NCBI RefSeq assembly: GCF_002761295.1
Contig: NZ_CP017881.1
Coordinates: 1,227,069 to 1,291,068 of the forward strand
Source: Methanohalophilus portucalensis
Lineage (GTDB): Archaea > Halobacteriota > Methanosarcinia > Methanosarcinales > Methanosarcinaceae
DNA: 64,000 nucleotides
Direction of reading: 5' to 3'
Part shown: positions 44,677 through 53,316 of the stretch, piece by piece
Layout: every line of letters starts with the position of its first letter
Position numbering within the stretch: the first letter of the stretch is position 1
The notes under the pieces: model-generated
Databases searched by the model: none
Seen by the model: the letters and a program-made list of their open reading frames with translations, nothing else
What the model was told of the DNA's origin: nothing
Position numbers and translations under genes: made by a program

Positions 44677-45777
44677 ATGAAGAATATTACAAAAATAAGC
44701 TTGAGCATATTGCTTGTAAGCATAATGCTCATTGGGTTTGCATGGGCAGGAGCTTCCGATTCCAGCCAAGATGACTCTTTCGAAGAAGAATATTATTTCC
44801 CGGCGTATGGTGCAAACACATTTGATTCCCTGAAGAAAGATTCAAGTGTAATTGAGAGCCGGGGAGCAGTACCTGAGCTTACAGATGATAAAACAAAAGT
44901 GGAATGGGTGGCGACTCTCAGAAAAAGTCTTAACAATTCTGGAAGTGAACTTCATCCTTATATGAAAGAATGTGGTGGTCCTCTGTTAGGGTTTGGTGTA
45001 AACTATGGGGGATATATATTTGTAGAATTTGATAAGGAAGTGGGAGATATTGACCAATCTACAATTGATAAATTTTACAGTATTGTGGATACAAATGCAA
45101 AAAAATTAGAAATATCTAATGTGCCAGTAATTTTCAGAAAAGGAGAAGAAGTTTATCTTGATGAACGTGACGATGAATGGTCAGATATGATTGGTGGTAT
45201 AAGGATAATATACCAAAATGCAACAAACACATGGTATGAGTCAACGTTATCATTTGCTGCAGAAGACAGCACTGGAACAAAAGGGTTTGTAATATCTGGA
45301 CATTCTGCTATGACAGCTGGTAGTGTCGGAGGAGACATTTATCAACCCAGTTCAACCAGAAAAGTGGGTGAAGTAACTTACATCACGGGCCATTTTGCAG
45401 ATGCTGCATGGGTTGAAGCCAGTAATGTTGAAGATGATATCTATTATGAAGATGTTGATGATGTTAGGGATGTACGTAATTATTACGATCCAAACTTAGG
45501 CAGCAAAGTCTACATGTCAGGAATTACCAGTGGCCGGACATATGGCTACGTCGAAGAAGAGTGGGATGAAATAAACCACCCCGTTTTTGGAACTCTTTAT
45601 GATCAACTTTCTGCAGATTATGATTCCGACAATGGTGATAGTGGTGCACCTATCTTTAAAAAATATGGAAATCAAGTAATGATCTCTGGTGTACATTGGG
45701 GCAGTACTGCTACAAACGCCCTTTTTTCACCAATTAGTGGAGTTGAGCTAGATTTGGATGTAGAACCTTTGACGTAA
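44677..45777 (+). CDS. Secreted trypsin-like serine protease with a pro-domain
   Basis: A 366-residue exported protein. The signal peptide is at 1-27. A domain of about 100 residues (about 45-155) is shared with the next gene: VIESRGAVPEL, LHPYMKECGGPLLGFGVNYG, GYIFVEF, then NVPVIFRKGEE. A chymotrypsin-fold protease domain follows. Its triad is readable as His209 (GFVISGHSAMTAG), Asp242 (FADAAWVEA) and Ser322 (DNGDSGAPIF). By analogy with alpha-lytic protease and streptogrisin, the N-domain is probably a propeptide that folds or inhibits the enzyme. It has no PGF-CTERM or other anchor, so it is likely released. It is directly controlled by cassette copy 2. Confidence 0.85.
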   Translation: MKNITKISLSILLVSIMLIGFAWAGASDSSQDDSFEEEYYFPAYGANTFDSLKKDSSVIESRGAVPELTDDKTKVEWVATLRKSLNNSGSELHPYMKECGGPLLGFGVNYGGYIFVEFDKEVGDIDQSTIDKFYSIVDTNAKKLEISNVPVIFRKGEEVYLDERDDEWSDMIGGIRIIYQNATNTWYESTLSFAAEDSTGTKGFVISGHSAMTAGSVGGDIYQPSSTRKVGEVTYITGHFADAAWVEASNVEDDIYYEDVDDVRDVRNYYDPNLGSKVYMSGITSGRTYGYVEEEWDEINHPVFGTLYDQLSADYDSDNGDSGAPIFKKYGNQVMISGVHWGSTATNALFSPISGVELDLDVEPLT

Positions 45778-45800
45778 GAATATCATGTATTCTGTGGTTT

Positions 45801-45828
45801 AGCCAGATTATTGGCGTATAATCTGGCT
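45801..45828 (+). terminator. Stem-loop after the protease gene
   Basis: A perfect 11-bp inverted repeat (AGCCAGATTAT, loop TGGCGT, ATAATCTGGCT) is followed by a T-rich run. It lies 24 bases after the protease stop and would separate the protease from the next gene, which has its own TATA-like CATATAAG near 45858. Confidence 0.7.
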
Positions 45829-45876
45829 TTTATATTTTTGACATAACTCATATGAAGCATATAAGAGTGGAAGAAA

Positions 45877-46884
45877 ATGCTTATAAAAAATCAAATTTAC
45901 AAATTTGTAATTCTGATATTCTTTATTTCGATCTTATCAATAGTTTCAGCAAGTGCAGTTGATGTCAGGGGAAATGATTCTGGACATACGGATGAATTCT
46001 CTGATTTGAATAGTTCTAATTCCTATTTTGAAGAATATAAGGACGAACCGCTATTCATAGCCAGCAGGGGAACTTTTCCCGAAACAATTGATCAGGAATG
46101 GAATAATTCGGTATCTAAATGCTGGTTATCCATATCAACCGAAAAATCGCTTGTCGAATTTGATCCATCGGTATATGGCATCGGTAATGCTGGTGAATTT
46201 CTGGAAGTGTACTTGGGTTCTTCTTATCAGGGAAAAATAAATGAGTCAAAGATTGATGAGATATACCTGAAAATAGGTGAATACTGCAAACAGGAAGCAG
46301 TAATCAATGAAATTCCAGTGGTTTTTATGTGGACAGAGGATGATGAAAATATGCCGCTTCTTGACTACGGGCCGGAGATCCTTGAAAATGTTAAAAACGA
46401 TCCATCTGTGATAGCGGTCTATGGGACAATGCCCGTAATTGAACAAGAAAGTGAAAAAAGAAGGTGGATAGATTCACTTGGTCATTCAACGGACGGGGAA
46501 ATTCGCCCATTTTCTGCTGAATTTGGCGGACCTGCAACAGGTTACGGAGTCAGCATAAATGGATATCTGTTTGTGGCCATGGATATGAACAGCCCTGAAA
46601 AAGTAAATGAGTCAGTAATTGATGAAATATATCAGGCAATAGATGAGCACTTTGAACAGGAAGCTGGCATAACTGGAGTACCTGTGGTGTTTAGGTGGGA
46701 AAAACGTGCTGTTTTAGATGAAGCAATCGTTGAAGAGGAAAGCACATCTGATGAAGATGAAAATCCTGTAATCGTGGGCAATGAAACAACAGAACAAGAT
46801 AAGGGGGCAAACAATCAACTACCAGGCTTCACTTCAATTCTGCTTGTCGTTGGATTGGTGCTGCTGGCAATAAGTAGAAAGTGA
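45877..46884 (+). CDS. PGF-CTERM-anchored protein with two protease-pro-domain copies
   Basis: A 335-residue surface protein. The signal peptide at about 1-27 is followed by two copies (about 55-165 and 180-275) of the domain that precedes the protease in the gene upstream. Copy 2 is the closer match: VIAVYGTMPVI, IRPFSAEFGGPATGYGVSIN, GYLFVAM, then GVPVVFRWEKR. After an acidic linker comes LPGFTSILLVVGLVLLAISR, a PGF-CTERM signal (PGF, hydrophobic helix, basic end) for archaeosortase-type processing. No protease domain is present. It may bind the protease, as inhibitor or chaperone, at the cell surface; this is inferred from shared domain and adjacency. Confidence 0.75.
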   Translation: MLIKNQIYKFVILIFFISILSIVSASAVDVRGNDSGHTDEFSDLNSSNSYFEEYKDEPLFIASRGTFPETIDQEWNNSVSKCWLSISTEKSLVEFDPSVYGIGNAGEFLEVYLGSSYQGKINESKIDEIYLKIGEYCKQEAVINEIPVVFMWTEDDENMPLLDYGPEILENVKNDPSVIAVYGTMPVIEQESEKRRWIDSLGHSTDGEIRPFSAEFGGPATGYGVSINGYLFVAMDMNSPEKVNESVIDEIYQAIDEHFEQEAGITGVPVVFRWEKRAVLDEAIVEEESTSDEDENPVIVGNETTEQDKGANNQLPGFTSILLVVGLVLLAISRK

Positions 46885-46889
46885 TGATT

Positions 46890-47130
46890 TTTTAGGAGGA
46901 TTCCGTTTCGGGAATTCCGGTTATTAATCGAAGTGATGAACATCCATATATCAAGTTGAATTGAATTAAGGCAAATAATATATACTATCACATCGAATGA
47001 GAATTTACAATGTGGAGTTCCGATGAATTTTAACCAACCAGAACTCCACATTGGCCCAAAGGCAGGCTCAAGTTTGATGTTTACAGTATATAAGTGTAGC
47101 TTTGCCTCGGGGATTAAATACAAGAGGTGA
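46890..47130 (+). promoter_or_regulatory. Palindromic promoter cassette, copy 3 (core 46993-47112)
   Basis: Third copy. In the core only a few bases differ from copies 1 and 2 (for example ATTTTAACC for ATGTTAACC in the loop and TAAGTGTAG for TAAGCGTAG after the TATA box). The inverted repeat arms, both TATA-like boxes, their spacing and the GCCTCGGGG block are kept. Similarity fades in the last ~20 bases before the ATG at 47135, where AAGAGGTGA supplies the ribosome site. Confidence 0.8.
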
Positions 47131-47134
47131 AATA

Positions 47135-48473
47135 ATGCGAAATTTAAAGATTGGATACTCAATAGTATTGGCAGCAATATTATTGGTAAATCTGGCACTG
47201 ATACCCGTATCAGCCACAGTAAATGACAGTAAAATGGAGAATGACATTTCGGATATTCCGGAATTTGAAGAATGGGTAAAACCCATGGACCTTTCGGAAT
47301 ACAACGGACATAAACCTCAGGTAAAACAGGAACCTCTGTCGCCGGAGGAACTTGAAAAAACAAATCCTTTCATAATTGCCTTGAATGAATCGGAAAAAAA
47401 AGAACTCAATAGTATTCCTAAAGAAACTACAACCCAGAAAGCAAAATTCGAATCAGGCGGTCAGATTTCAATTAATATACCTGCAAAGGCAACGCAACTG
47501 TCTGAAAATGAAGATAAAACAAGATCAGATCCTGATGTCAAAATCACGGAAGTAACTTATCAGTGGTATTGGGTACAGGACACAACATTCAATAATTACG
47601 TTACCATCCATAATTATGGTATCTCAACTGCAAGCGGAAAAGTTCTCTTCTGGTCAGCAGAAGATGGCTATGGTTACTACAAAGCATTCAGTAATGCTGG
47701 CTTCAGGTTCCAACATGACAGTAACTGTTCCCTTCCAGCCAACAAGTACGCAGAGTTCCATAGGTATAAAACCTATTGCTCTTGAAGTGCGGGTTGATCC
47801 GGATGATACATCTACTCATTTTGTATGGATGCCGTATGATGGAATTGAAAAGTACAATAATGATGCAAATCATCTACCTGATCCTGATAATGGAGTGAAC
47901 CTGAATACAAGTGATATTTACCACTTCCCATTCAATGAAGGCTATAATATCATACTTGAAGCTGCAGTTGCAGGGGATAACAGTACTACCCCCTATGATA
48001 CTGCAAACCAAATTACAGATTATGTTCATAATGTCATGCATTTTTATAAGGAGCACTTCATAAATAAAAGTTATACTGCTTCAGATATCTGGATTACAAA
48101 TAACACAAATGCCAGTGGGTACTATATTGGTGTTTGTGATGAATATGCCATTCTCTCTAATGCATTTAATAGAGCACTTGGAGTACCTTCAAAACAGTAC
48201 TACATGAATATGACTAACAGTTCAGGTATCCAAACTGCTCATGAAATAGCTGAGGTATGGGACGGGCAGGAATGGATTCATTCAGATCCCGCATGGAATT
48301 CTTTTGATAATCCAGACATTTATGTCTCACGGAATTGTTCAAATATGTATTTCTGGAACATGAAGAATGCAGATGATAGTCTTGATGCCGGTGATCCTAC
48401 GGGAGATGGGTTGCTGCACTTCTGGCTTGATTTCGAAAGGGAATATCTAGGGATGTTGGATAAATACAACTAA
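47135..48473 (+). pseudogene. Secreted transglutaminase-like protein gene, frameshifted
   Basis: Two overlapping frames make one gene. The first (47135-47785) has a signal peptide and an extracellular domain reading to about KAFSN. The second, shifted by +1, continues with LASGSNMTVTVPFQP and a transglutaminase-like core: Cys at 48135 (GVCDEYAILS), His at 48240 (TAHEIAEVW) and Asp at 48285 (HSDPAWNSF). The switch lies at about 47688-47702. One extra base there breaks the gene, or it is a sequencing error, or less likely a programmed shift. The catalytic part is intact. Such domains are often cysteine proteases or crosslinking enzymes on the cell surface. It is headed by cassette copy 3. Confidence 0.75.
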
Positions 48474-48557
48474 CATGATTGTTTCAAAATGGGTAAATAC
48501 AGATTATATTTTCTGTGTTTATTCATATTTTTCAGAATGACTATCAGGGGTGGTTAT

Positions 48558-49460
48558 ATGAAAGAAATAAAGCTGATTGTAATATTTATTCTCATAATAG
48601 GAACAGTTATGCCTGCATTTGCTGAAGAACTTCCTCCTCGTCCAGGAGATGGTGATCCGATAGAAAACTATCTTATGCCGCATATCTTGAGTATGGAAGA
48701 AAATCAAGATGTCATGGACTTCATAAACACATATAGTATCAGTGATTATGAAATTGCATATATCAACGATAGTTATAAATTTATATATCTACTTCCAGAA
48801 GAAAACCATTCAAAAAAACTAGTTTTTCTTGAAAGAACTGGAGGTATCGACCAAAAATGGGAAAGAGAAATTGTATGGGTCCGGCAGATCGGGATGAATG
48901 AGACAATTCCTTTCGAACCTGCGGGTCCGCTGGATGATTTTTTCGCTGCTCATCCTGAGGCTGAAGATAATGATACAATAATTTCTTTTATCAACTCCCA
49001 TGATCCGCGGAAATGGAAAGAAATACCCACAGACATGAACCAGACTTATTCACTTGTTTATCTTGTAGCCAACAGGGATGTTTTCAGGGAACTTATGTTC
49101 ATGGAGCAAAAGGGCAATATCAGATGGGTCAAGACATTCAATGAGTTACAGGTATCCGTGGATAAGGAACAGGCACTCCATATAGCTGCAAAGGAGATGA
49201 ATTCATCGGTATCTCCGATTGATATCCACGTTGTATTCCGGGATTCACATCCTTTCTGGGTTGTGACTTACATAACAGGCCCCTCTGTCACTACCTTTTA
49301 TATCGATACTGGTGCCGGTGAAGTTTACTATTACCTGAAGGATGCAGAAACTGATGAGCCCAAGAAATCTTCATACAAAGTTCCCGGTTTTAGTGGAATG
49401 TTTACTTTGATTGCATTTGGAGTGTCTCTTTGGATAGCAAGGGAAAGGGGAAAGAGTTGA
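48558..49460 (+). CDS. PGF-CTERM-anchored surface protein with PepSY-like domain
   Basis: A 300-residue protein with a signal peptide (LIVIFILIIGTVMPAFAEEL) and a two-part extracellular region. In it a motif of the type FINTYSISDYEI / FINSHDPRKWKEI recurs. A PepSY-like domain follows (VDKEQALHIAAKEMNSS then HPFWVVTYITGPSVTTFYID). It ends VPGFSGMFTLIAFGVSLWIA plus RERGKS, a PGF-CTERM sorting signal. ATG 48558 lies behind AGGGGTGG and is preferred over 48489. It closes the surface island and probably shares a transcript with the transglutaminase-like gene. Confidence 0.7.
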   Translation: MKEIKLIVIFILIIGTVMPAFAEELPPRPGDGDPIENYLMPHILSMEENQDVMDFINTYSISDYEIAYINDSYKFIYLLPEENHSKKLVFLERTGGIDQKWEREIVWVRQIGMNETIPFEPAGPLDDFFAAHPEAEDNDTIISFINSHDPRKWKEIPTDMNQTYSLVYLVANRDVFRELMFMEQKGNIRWVKTFNELQVSVDKEQALHIAAKEMNSSVSPIDIHVVFRDSHPFWVVTYITGPSVTTFYIDTGAGEVYYYLKDAETDEPKKSSYKVPGFSGMFTLIAFGVSLWIARERGKS

Positions 49461-49587
49461 TTGTGTTGATATATTAATTACACTCAGTGATTGATCTCAT
49501 GAATAGTCTTGATTACAAATAATCCCGAAATAATAACGTATAATCTGAATTATTATTTGGAAAATAAACAAAAAAAGAAGTTGATGC

Positions 49588-49604
49588 ATAGCCTTGAAAG
49601 CTAT
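49588..49604 (-). terminator. Possible terminator of the thermosome gene
   Basis: A short inverted repeat (ATAGC, seven-base loop, GCTAT) lies 23 bases beyond the thermosome stop. On the minus strand it is followed by CTTCTTTTTTTG. The stem is only five pairs, but the T tract and position make termination plausible. Confidence 0.4.
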
Positions 49605-49626
49605 ACATCACATGTTTTGTCTCAAA

Positions 49627-51312
49627 TTACATTCCGCCCATGCCTGGAGGCATGCCGCCCATACCTGGAGGCATTCCGCCGCCCATGCCTGGTGGCATAC
49701 CGCCTTCGCCACCGCCGCCTGATGGGGATGGGTTGGAGGATGCAATTACATCGTCGATTCTCAGGATCATTATGGATGCTTCTGCTGCAGCATTGATTGC
49801 CTGGGTCTTTATTCTCAGGGGTTCAACGACACCTGCGTCCCACATGTCAATGACTTTTCCACTGTAGACATCAAGACCGGCGGTCTTGGCGCCCTTCTCA
49901 TGGTGGGAGCGAAGTTCTACAAGCATGTCGATTGGGTCCAGGCCAGCGTTTTCTGCAAGGGTCCTTGGGATAACTTCAAGGGATTCTGCAAATGCTTTAA
50001 CTGCCAGCTGTTCCCTGCCGCTTAGGGATGATGCGTAATCCTGCAGCTGAAGGGCCACTTCCACTTCTGGACCGCCGCCGCCGGATACGAGTTTTTCATC
50101 CTCTATGGCTACGCCGACTACGCGCAGAGCATCATGGAGTGCTCTTTCAATATTGTCGACTACATGTTCGGTTCCGCCGCGCAGGAGGATAGATACGGAT
50201 CTTGGGTTGACACAGCCGGTAATAAAGACCATGTTGTCGCCAGCAATCTTTCTTTCTTCCACGGTCTCGGTCTTTCCAAGATCGTCTGCGGTCATTTCCT
50301 CGATGTTGGTAACCAGTTTACCACCGGTGGAACGTACGAGTTTTTCCATGTCACTCTTTTTGACACGTCTGACTGCAAATATTCCTTCCTTGGCAAGGAA
50401 GTGCTGTGCCATGTCATCAATACCTTTCTGACAGAAGACAACGTTTGCACCGCTTGCAACGACTTTGTCTACAAGGCCTTTGAGCATCTTTTCTTCCTGG
50501 TCAAGGAAGGACTGGAGCTGGTCAGGAGAGGTGATGGATATTTCTGCGTCGACTTCAGTTTCTTTGAGTTCGATGGCACTGTTGATAAGTGCAATCTTTG
50601 CATCGGTGACTTTCTTTGGCATGTTGGAATGTACACGCTCTTTGTCAAGGATCATTCCTTCAATGAGTTCTGAATCCTCGATACTGCCACCGACCTTCTT
50701 TTCTACCTTTATATTGTCGATGTCGATGTTTTCGCCATCAGTCTTGTCTGCAATGCTTGCGACAGCGGATACGGCGATTTCGCTGAGTACATCTTTGGAA
50801 GCCTCTGCACCCTTTCCTGTCATGGCAGTATTGGAGATGTTTATCAGGGTGTCCTTGTTATCGATTGTAACTTTCTGTGCAAGTCCCTTGAGCAATTCGC
50901 CAGCTTTCTCGGCTGCCATCCTGTATCCGGATGCGATGATTGTTGGATGTACATCCTGCTCGATCATGTCTTCTGCCTTTTTGAGCAGTTCACCGGTGAT
51001 CACAGCAGCAGTGGTTGTTCCATCTCCTACTTCATCATCCTGGGTCTTGGAAACTTCCACGATCATCTTGGCAGCAGGGTGCTCAATGTCCATTTCCTTG
51101 AGTATGGTTGCACCGTCATTTGTAATCACTACGTCACCAAGGGAGTCTACAAGCATCTTGTCCATTCCCTTTGGTCCGAGTGTGGTCCTGACAGCTTCAG
51201 CCACAGCTTTTGCAGCCATTATGTTGTTGCTCTGGGCATCCCTGCCCCTGGTTCTCTGATTTCCGTCTCTTAAAATAAAAATTGGCTGTCCACCAGCCAT
51301 CTGTCCTGCCAT
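49627..51312 (-). CDS. thsA: Thermosome subunit (group II chaperonin)
   Basis: A 561-residue subunit of the ATP-driven archaeal chaperonin that folds cytosolic proteins. It begins [19 protein letters not shown]. The ATP-site motifs are [13 protein letters not shown] (in [12 protein letters not shown]), [18 protein letters not shown] and the catalytic [15 protein letters not shown] late [11 protein letters not shown] and a Gly/Met-rich tail of MPPGMGG repeats complete the family picture. An AT-rich TATA-like element on the minus strand lies near 51392-51400. Paralogues may exist elsewhere; symbol by convention. Confidence 0.95.
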   Translation of the reverse strand: MAGQMAGGQPIFILRDGNQRTRGRDAQSNNIMAAKAVAEAVRTTLGPKGMDKMLVDSLGDVVITNDGATILKEMDIEHPAAKMIVEVSKTQDDEVGDGTTTAAVITGELLKKAEDMIEQDVHPTIIASGYRMAAEKAGELLKGLAQKVTIDNKDTLINISNTAMTGKGAEASKDVLSEIAVSAVASIADKTDGENIDIDNIKVEKKVGGSIEDSELIEGMILDKERVHSNMPKKVTDAKIALINSAIELKETEVDAEISITSPDQLQSFLDQEEKMLKGLVDKVVASGANVVFCQKGIDDMAQHFLAKEGIFAVRRVKKSDMEKLVRSTGGKLVTNIEEMTADDLGKTETVEERKIAGDNMVFITGCVNPRSVSILLRGGTEHVVDNIERALHDALRVVGVAIEDEKLVSGGGGPEVEVALQLQDYASSLSGREQLAVKAFAESLEVIPRTLAENAGLDPIDMLVELRSHHEKGAKTAGLDVYSGKVIDMWDAGVVEPLRIKTQAINAAAEASIMILRIDDVIASSNPSPSGGGGEGGMPPGMGGGMPPGMGGMPPGMGGM

Positions 51313-51472
51313 TACTTTTACCTCCGTATTATATACATCAAATTGATATTCCCTGTATTATACAGGTCGTTTGTACATGTTTGTGGTTCTATATAAATAT
51401 TGCTGCAAGGGGAATATCGGTTAACCTATTGAAAATTGTATTCTAAAAATTAGTATAATAAAAAAAAGAAAA

Positions 51473-51646
51473 TCAGCCAACAATGGCTTTTTGGGATCTT
51501 CTTTTGAATCTCCTCTTTGTACCTGCAGAAGAATATCTCTGTGCAGGTGCAGTGTGTGCCTTGTTAGCTCTGGCTTTTTTAACTTTGATTGTGTTGCCTT
51601 TGCGTCCTTTTATTTTTACCCATTCAATACTTCCGGTTTTGCCCAT
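51473..51646 (-). CDS. DUF5350-like small basic protein
   Basis: A 57-residue, very basic protein: [20 protein letters not shown] followed by [20 protein letters not shown] and a C-terminal [13 protein letters not shown]. It matches my recollection of the DUF5350 family of methanogens. Its composition suggests binding to nucleic acid or the ribosome, which is inferred. ATG 51646 fits homologues better than 51655. It lies upstream of the thermosome on the same strand, 160 bp away. Confidence 0.7.
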   Translation of the reverse strand: MGKTGSIEWVKIKGRKGNTIKVKKARANKAHTAPAQRYSSAGTKRRFKRRSQKAIVG

Positions 51647-51701
51647 AATTATCACTCTCTATGATATTGATTATTTGAATATGTGGATTACTTTAGAGGG
51701 A

Positions 51702-51800
51702 ATGCTAGTTATTAAAGGTTGCGGAAAAAAGATGTGAGGATTATCTCCTTATCACTCTCAAAAATCATATCTCAATCTATCATTCCTGTTTGCTTCTTAT
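51702..51800 (-). pseudogene. Scar of a deleted second binding-protein gene
   Basis: This non-coding stretch matches both ends of the gene at 53312-54205 but nothing of its middle. Bases 51702-51721 repeat exactly at 53254-53273, just beyond that gene. The GTGAGGATTATC near 51735 resembles its terminator hairpin. The bases 51766-51828 match the region around its TTG start (CATATCTCAATCTATCA, TATGGTTGGAA-like and GATAAAA). The simplest reading is that a paralogue stood here and was deleted, leaving about 100 bp. Confidence 0.65.
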
Positions 51801-51828
51801 AAGGATGGTTGGAAAGATAAAAAAAAAG

Positions 51829-51853
51829 GAATAAGGGTTAAATTGCCTTATTC
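51829..51853 (-). terminator. Stem-loop overlapping the stop codon of binding protein 1
   Basis: GAATAAGG, spacer, CCTTATTC form an 8-bp inverted repeat that includes the TAA stop at 51848-51850. On the minus strand a T run follows, making it a good intrinsic terminator or mRNA 3' end. Confidence 0.6.
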
Positions 51854-52726
51854 AGTTTCAAGCCATTCATTAACTCTGTCAGGATTGTTTTCGACCCATT
51901 TTGCAGCGGCTTCTTCAGCACTCATTCCTGCTTCAATGTCGGTCATTACGGTCTGTATCTCTTCGTGGTTATACTCTAAATTGCTGATGATTGCATAGAG
52001 TTCAGGTTTTTCTTCTTTGAGTCCATGTCTTGCAAGTGTTTCTATGTTATCGCCATCTCCATAGGCCTGCTGTGGATCATCCAGCATCTTCAGGTCATAT
52101 CTGCCGAATGCCCAGTGAGGTGTCCAGAGGGTGACAACGATTGGTTTCTCATCCCTGTAAGCACTATCAAGGGCAGATGCCATTCCAGCACTGCTGCTGG
52201 CTCTAAGTTCGTATTCCAGGTCATACATATCGATTGCATTTTCGGTATTGTGCATTATTCCTGCACCGGGATCAATACCGGTGATTTCAGCATTGAACTT
52301 CTCCTTGTTTGCATTCAGGTCTTCGATGGAATTAATATCTTCCATGTAAGTTGGTACTACAAGGCCGAGTTTGCAGTCTTCAAGATTTGGACCAACTCTG
52401 TCAACCTGGTCCCCATACTGTTCCCAGTAATTTGCCTGGGTTTGTGGAAGCCATGCACATGTGGTAAAGTCAAACTGGCCATCAGCAAGTCCCTGGTATA
52501 GTGGGCCTGCATCGACAGATATTATTTCTACTTCATACCCTTCCTGTTCGAGAACTTGCTTTATTACATTGGTATTTGCAATTGCATCATCCCACATTAC
52601 ATATCCGATAGTTGCTGATTTTTCTTCAGTGCCAGCACCTTCGTTTTCTTGCTGGGTACATCCGGCAGCAAAGAGGGAAAGCACTAACAATATTCCTATT
52701 ATAATCATTTTTAATTTATTATCCAT
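51848..52726 (-). CDS. Glycine betaine ABC transporter binding lipoprotein 1
   Basis: A 292-residue OpuAC/ProX-type binding protein. The lipoprotein signal ends FAAGCTQQ. Mature motifs are SATIGYVMWDDAIANTNVIK, ADGQFDFTTCAWLPQTQANY, GIDPGAGIMHNTENAID, ELRASSSAGMASALDSAYRD and VTLWTPHWAFGRYDLKMLDD, the last carrying Trp and His of the ligand cage. It binds glycine betaine or a similar quaternary amine outside the cell for osmoprotection. It is closely related to the protein at 54279 and belongs to a duplicated copy of the locus whose permease is decayed (52780-53221), so it must use another permease. Confidence 0.9.
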   Translation of the reverse strand: MDNKLKMIIIGILLVLSLFAAGCTQQENEGAGTEEKSATIGYVMWDDAIANTNVIKQVLEQEGYEVEIISVDAGPLYQGLADGQFDFTTCAWLPQTQANYWEQYGDQVDRVGPNLEDCKLGLVVPTYMEDINSIEDLNANKEKFNAEITGIDPGAGIMHNTENAIDMYDLEYELRASSSAGMASALDSAYRDEKPIVVTLWTPHWAFGRYDLKMLDDPQQAYGDGDNIETLARHGLKEEKPELYAIISNLEYNHEEIQTVMTDIEAGMSAEEAAAKWVENNPDRVNEWLETE

Positions 52727-52779
52727 ATTTTTCTATTCCTCCTTTCTTATTGGATAAAAGTAAAAAGACTGTTCAGGCC

Positions 52780-53221
52780 TTATTTGGGTGTAAGGTGCCG
52801 GGTCAGTCTGACAAGGACAATCGCTATAATCACAATACTGAGTCCTGCTTCGAATCCAACTCTGATACCTACTCGCTGGATTCATATCAATACGTTATAA
52901 CTCAGGCTACAGGCTTCGATCATGGAAGCAGTAACGACCATTGAAAAGGCCAGCATAATAGACTGGTTAACACCGGCCATTATACTCTTAAAAGCAATCT
53001 GGATATCTAGCTTCATAAGTTTCTGCCAGGACTGAGCCAAAAATATTGACAACCTCTACAAATTCTGTTGGTGCCTGTGTAATATTCAGGTTTAATAAGT
53101 AGGATTGCAGGACCAGTGCAGCAGATGTCATTACAGGCTCAATGGTTTTCGTGGATACTTCCACAGGTCCATTGTTACAATTAAAATATATCCAATGCCG
53201 GTACCTTAAGCGATTTTCCAT
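52780..53221 (-). pseudogene. Decayed betaine ABC permease gene
   Basis: The nucleotide sequence aligns with the intact permease at 55225-56055. From the common TGTAAGGTGC-type end, stretches such as CCTGCTTCGAATCCAACTC and GGTTAACACCGGCCATTAT are nearly identical, but frameshifts and stops break every frame. About 200 bp in the middle and the entire 5' part are missing. It lies between binding proteins 1 and 2 where a functional permease gene would be expected in the duplicated unit. Confidence 0.85.
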
Positions 53222-53253
53222 TTCTTCTTGGATATATGGAATCCCTGAACGTG

Positions 53254-53273
53254 ATGCTAGTTATTAAAGGTTG
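53254..53273. repeat. 20-bp direct repeat marking the duplicated betaine unit
   Basis: ATGCTAGTTATTAAAGGTTG is identical to 51702-51721, 1552 bp away. Both copies lie just beyond the 3' end of a binding-protein position, so they mark equivalent points of a tandem duplication. Confidence 0.8.
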
Positions 53274-53295
53274 TGGAATAATAAAAGAAAAAGGA

Positions 53296-53316
53296 AGTGA
53301 GGATTTTATCCTCACT
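53296..53316 (-). terminator. Stem-loop overlapping the stop codon of binding protein 2
   Basis: AGTGAGGAT, loop TTT, ATCCTCACT form a perfect 9-bp stem that contains the TGA stop (53312-53314). An A-rich tract on the plus strand gives T-rich RNA at its 3' side on the minus strand. Confidence 0.65.

Noticed and set aside
40927-47112. The three cassette copies as MITE-type transposons
   Set aside because: The inverted repeats are internal and not at the ends, orientation is always the same, each copy is directly before an ATG, and no target duplications are visible. Kept as a regulatory cassette, with the mobile option stated as a refuting test.
50465-51259. Long plus-strand open frame of 264 codons inside the thermosome gene
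   Set aside because: It is antisense to a strongly conserved gene, has Ser/Ile-rich low-information content and no motif; a shadow of codon bias on the other strand.
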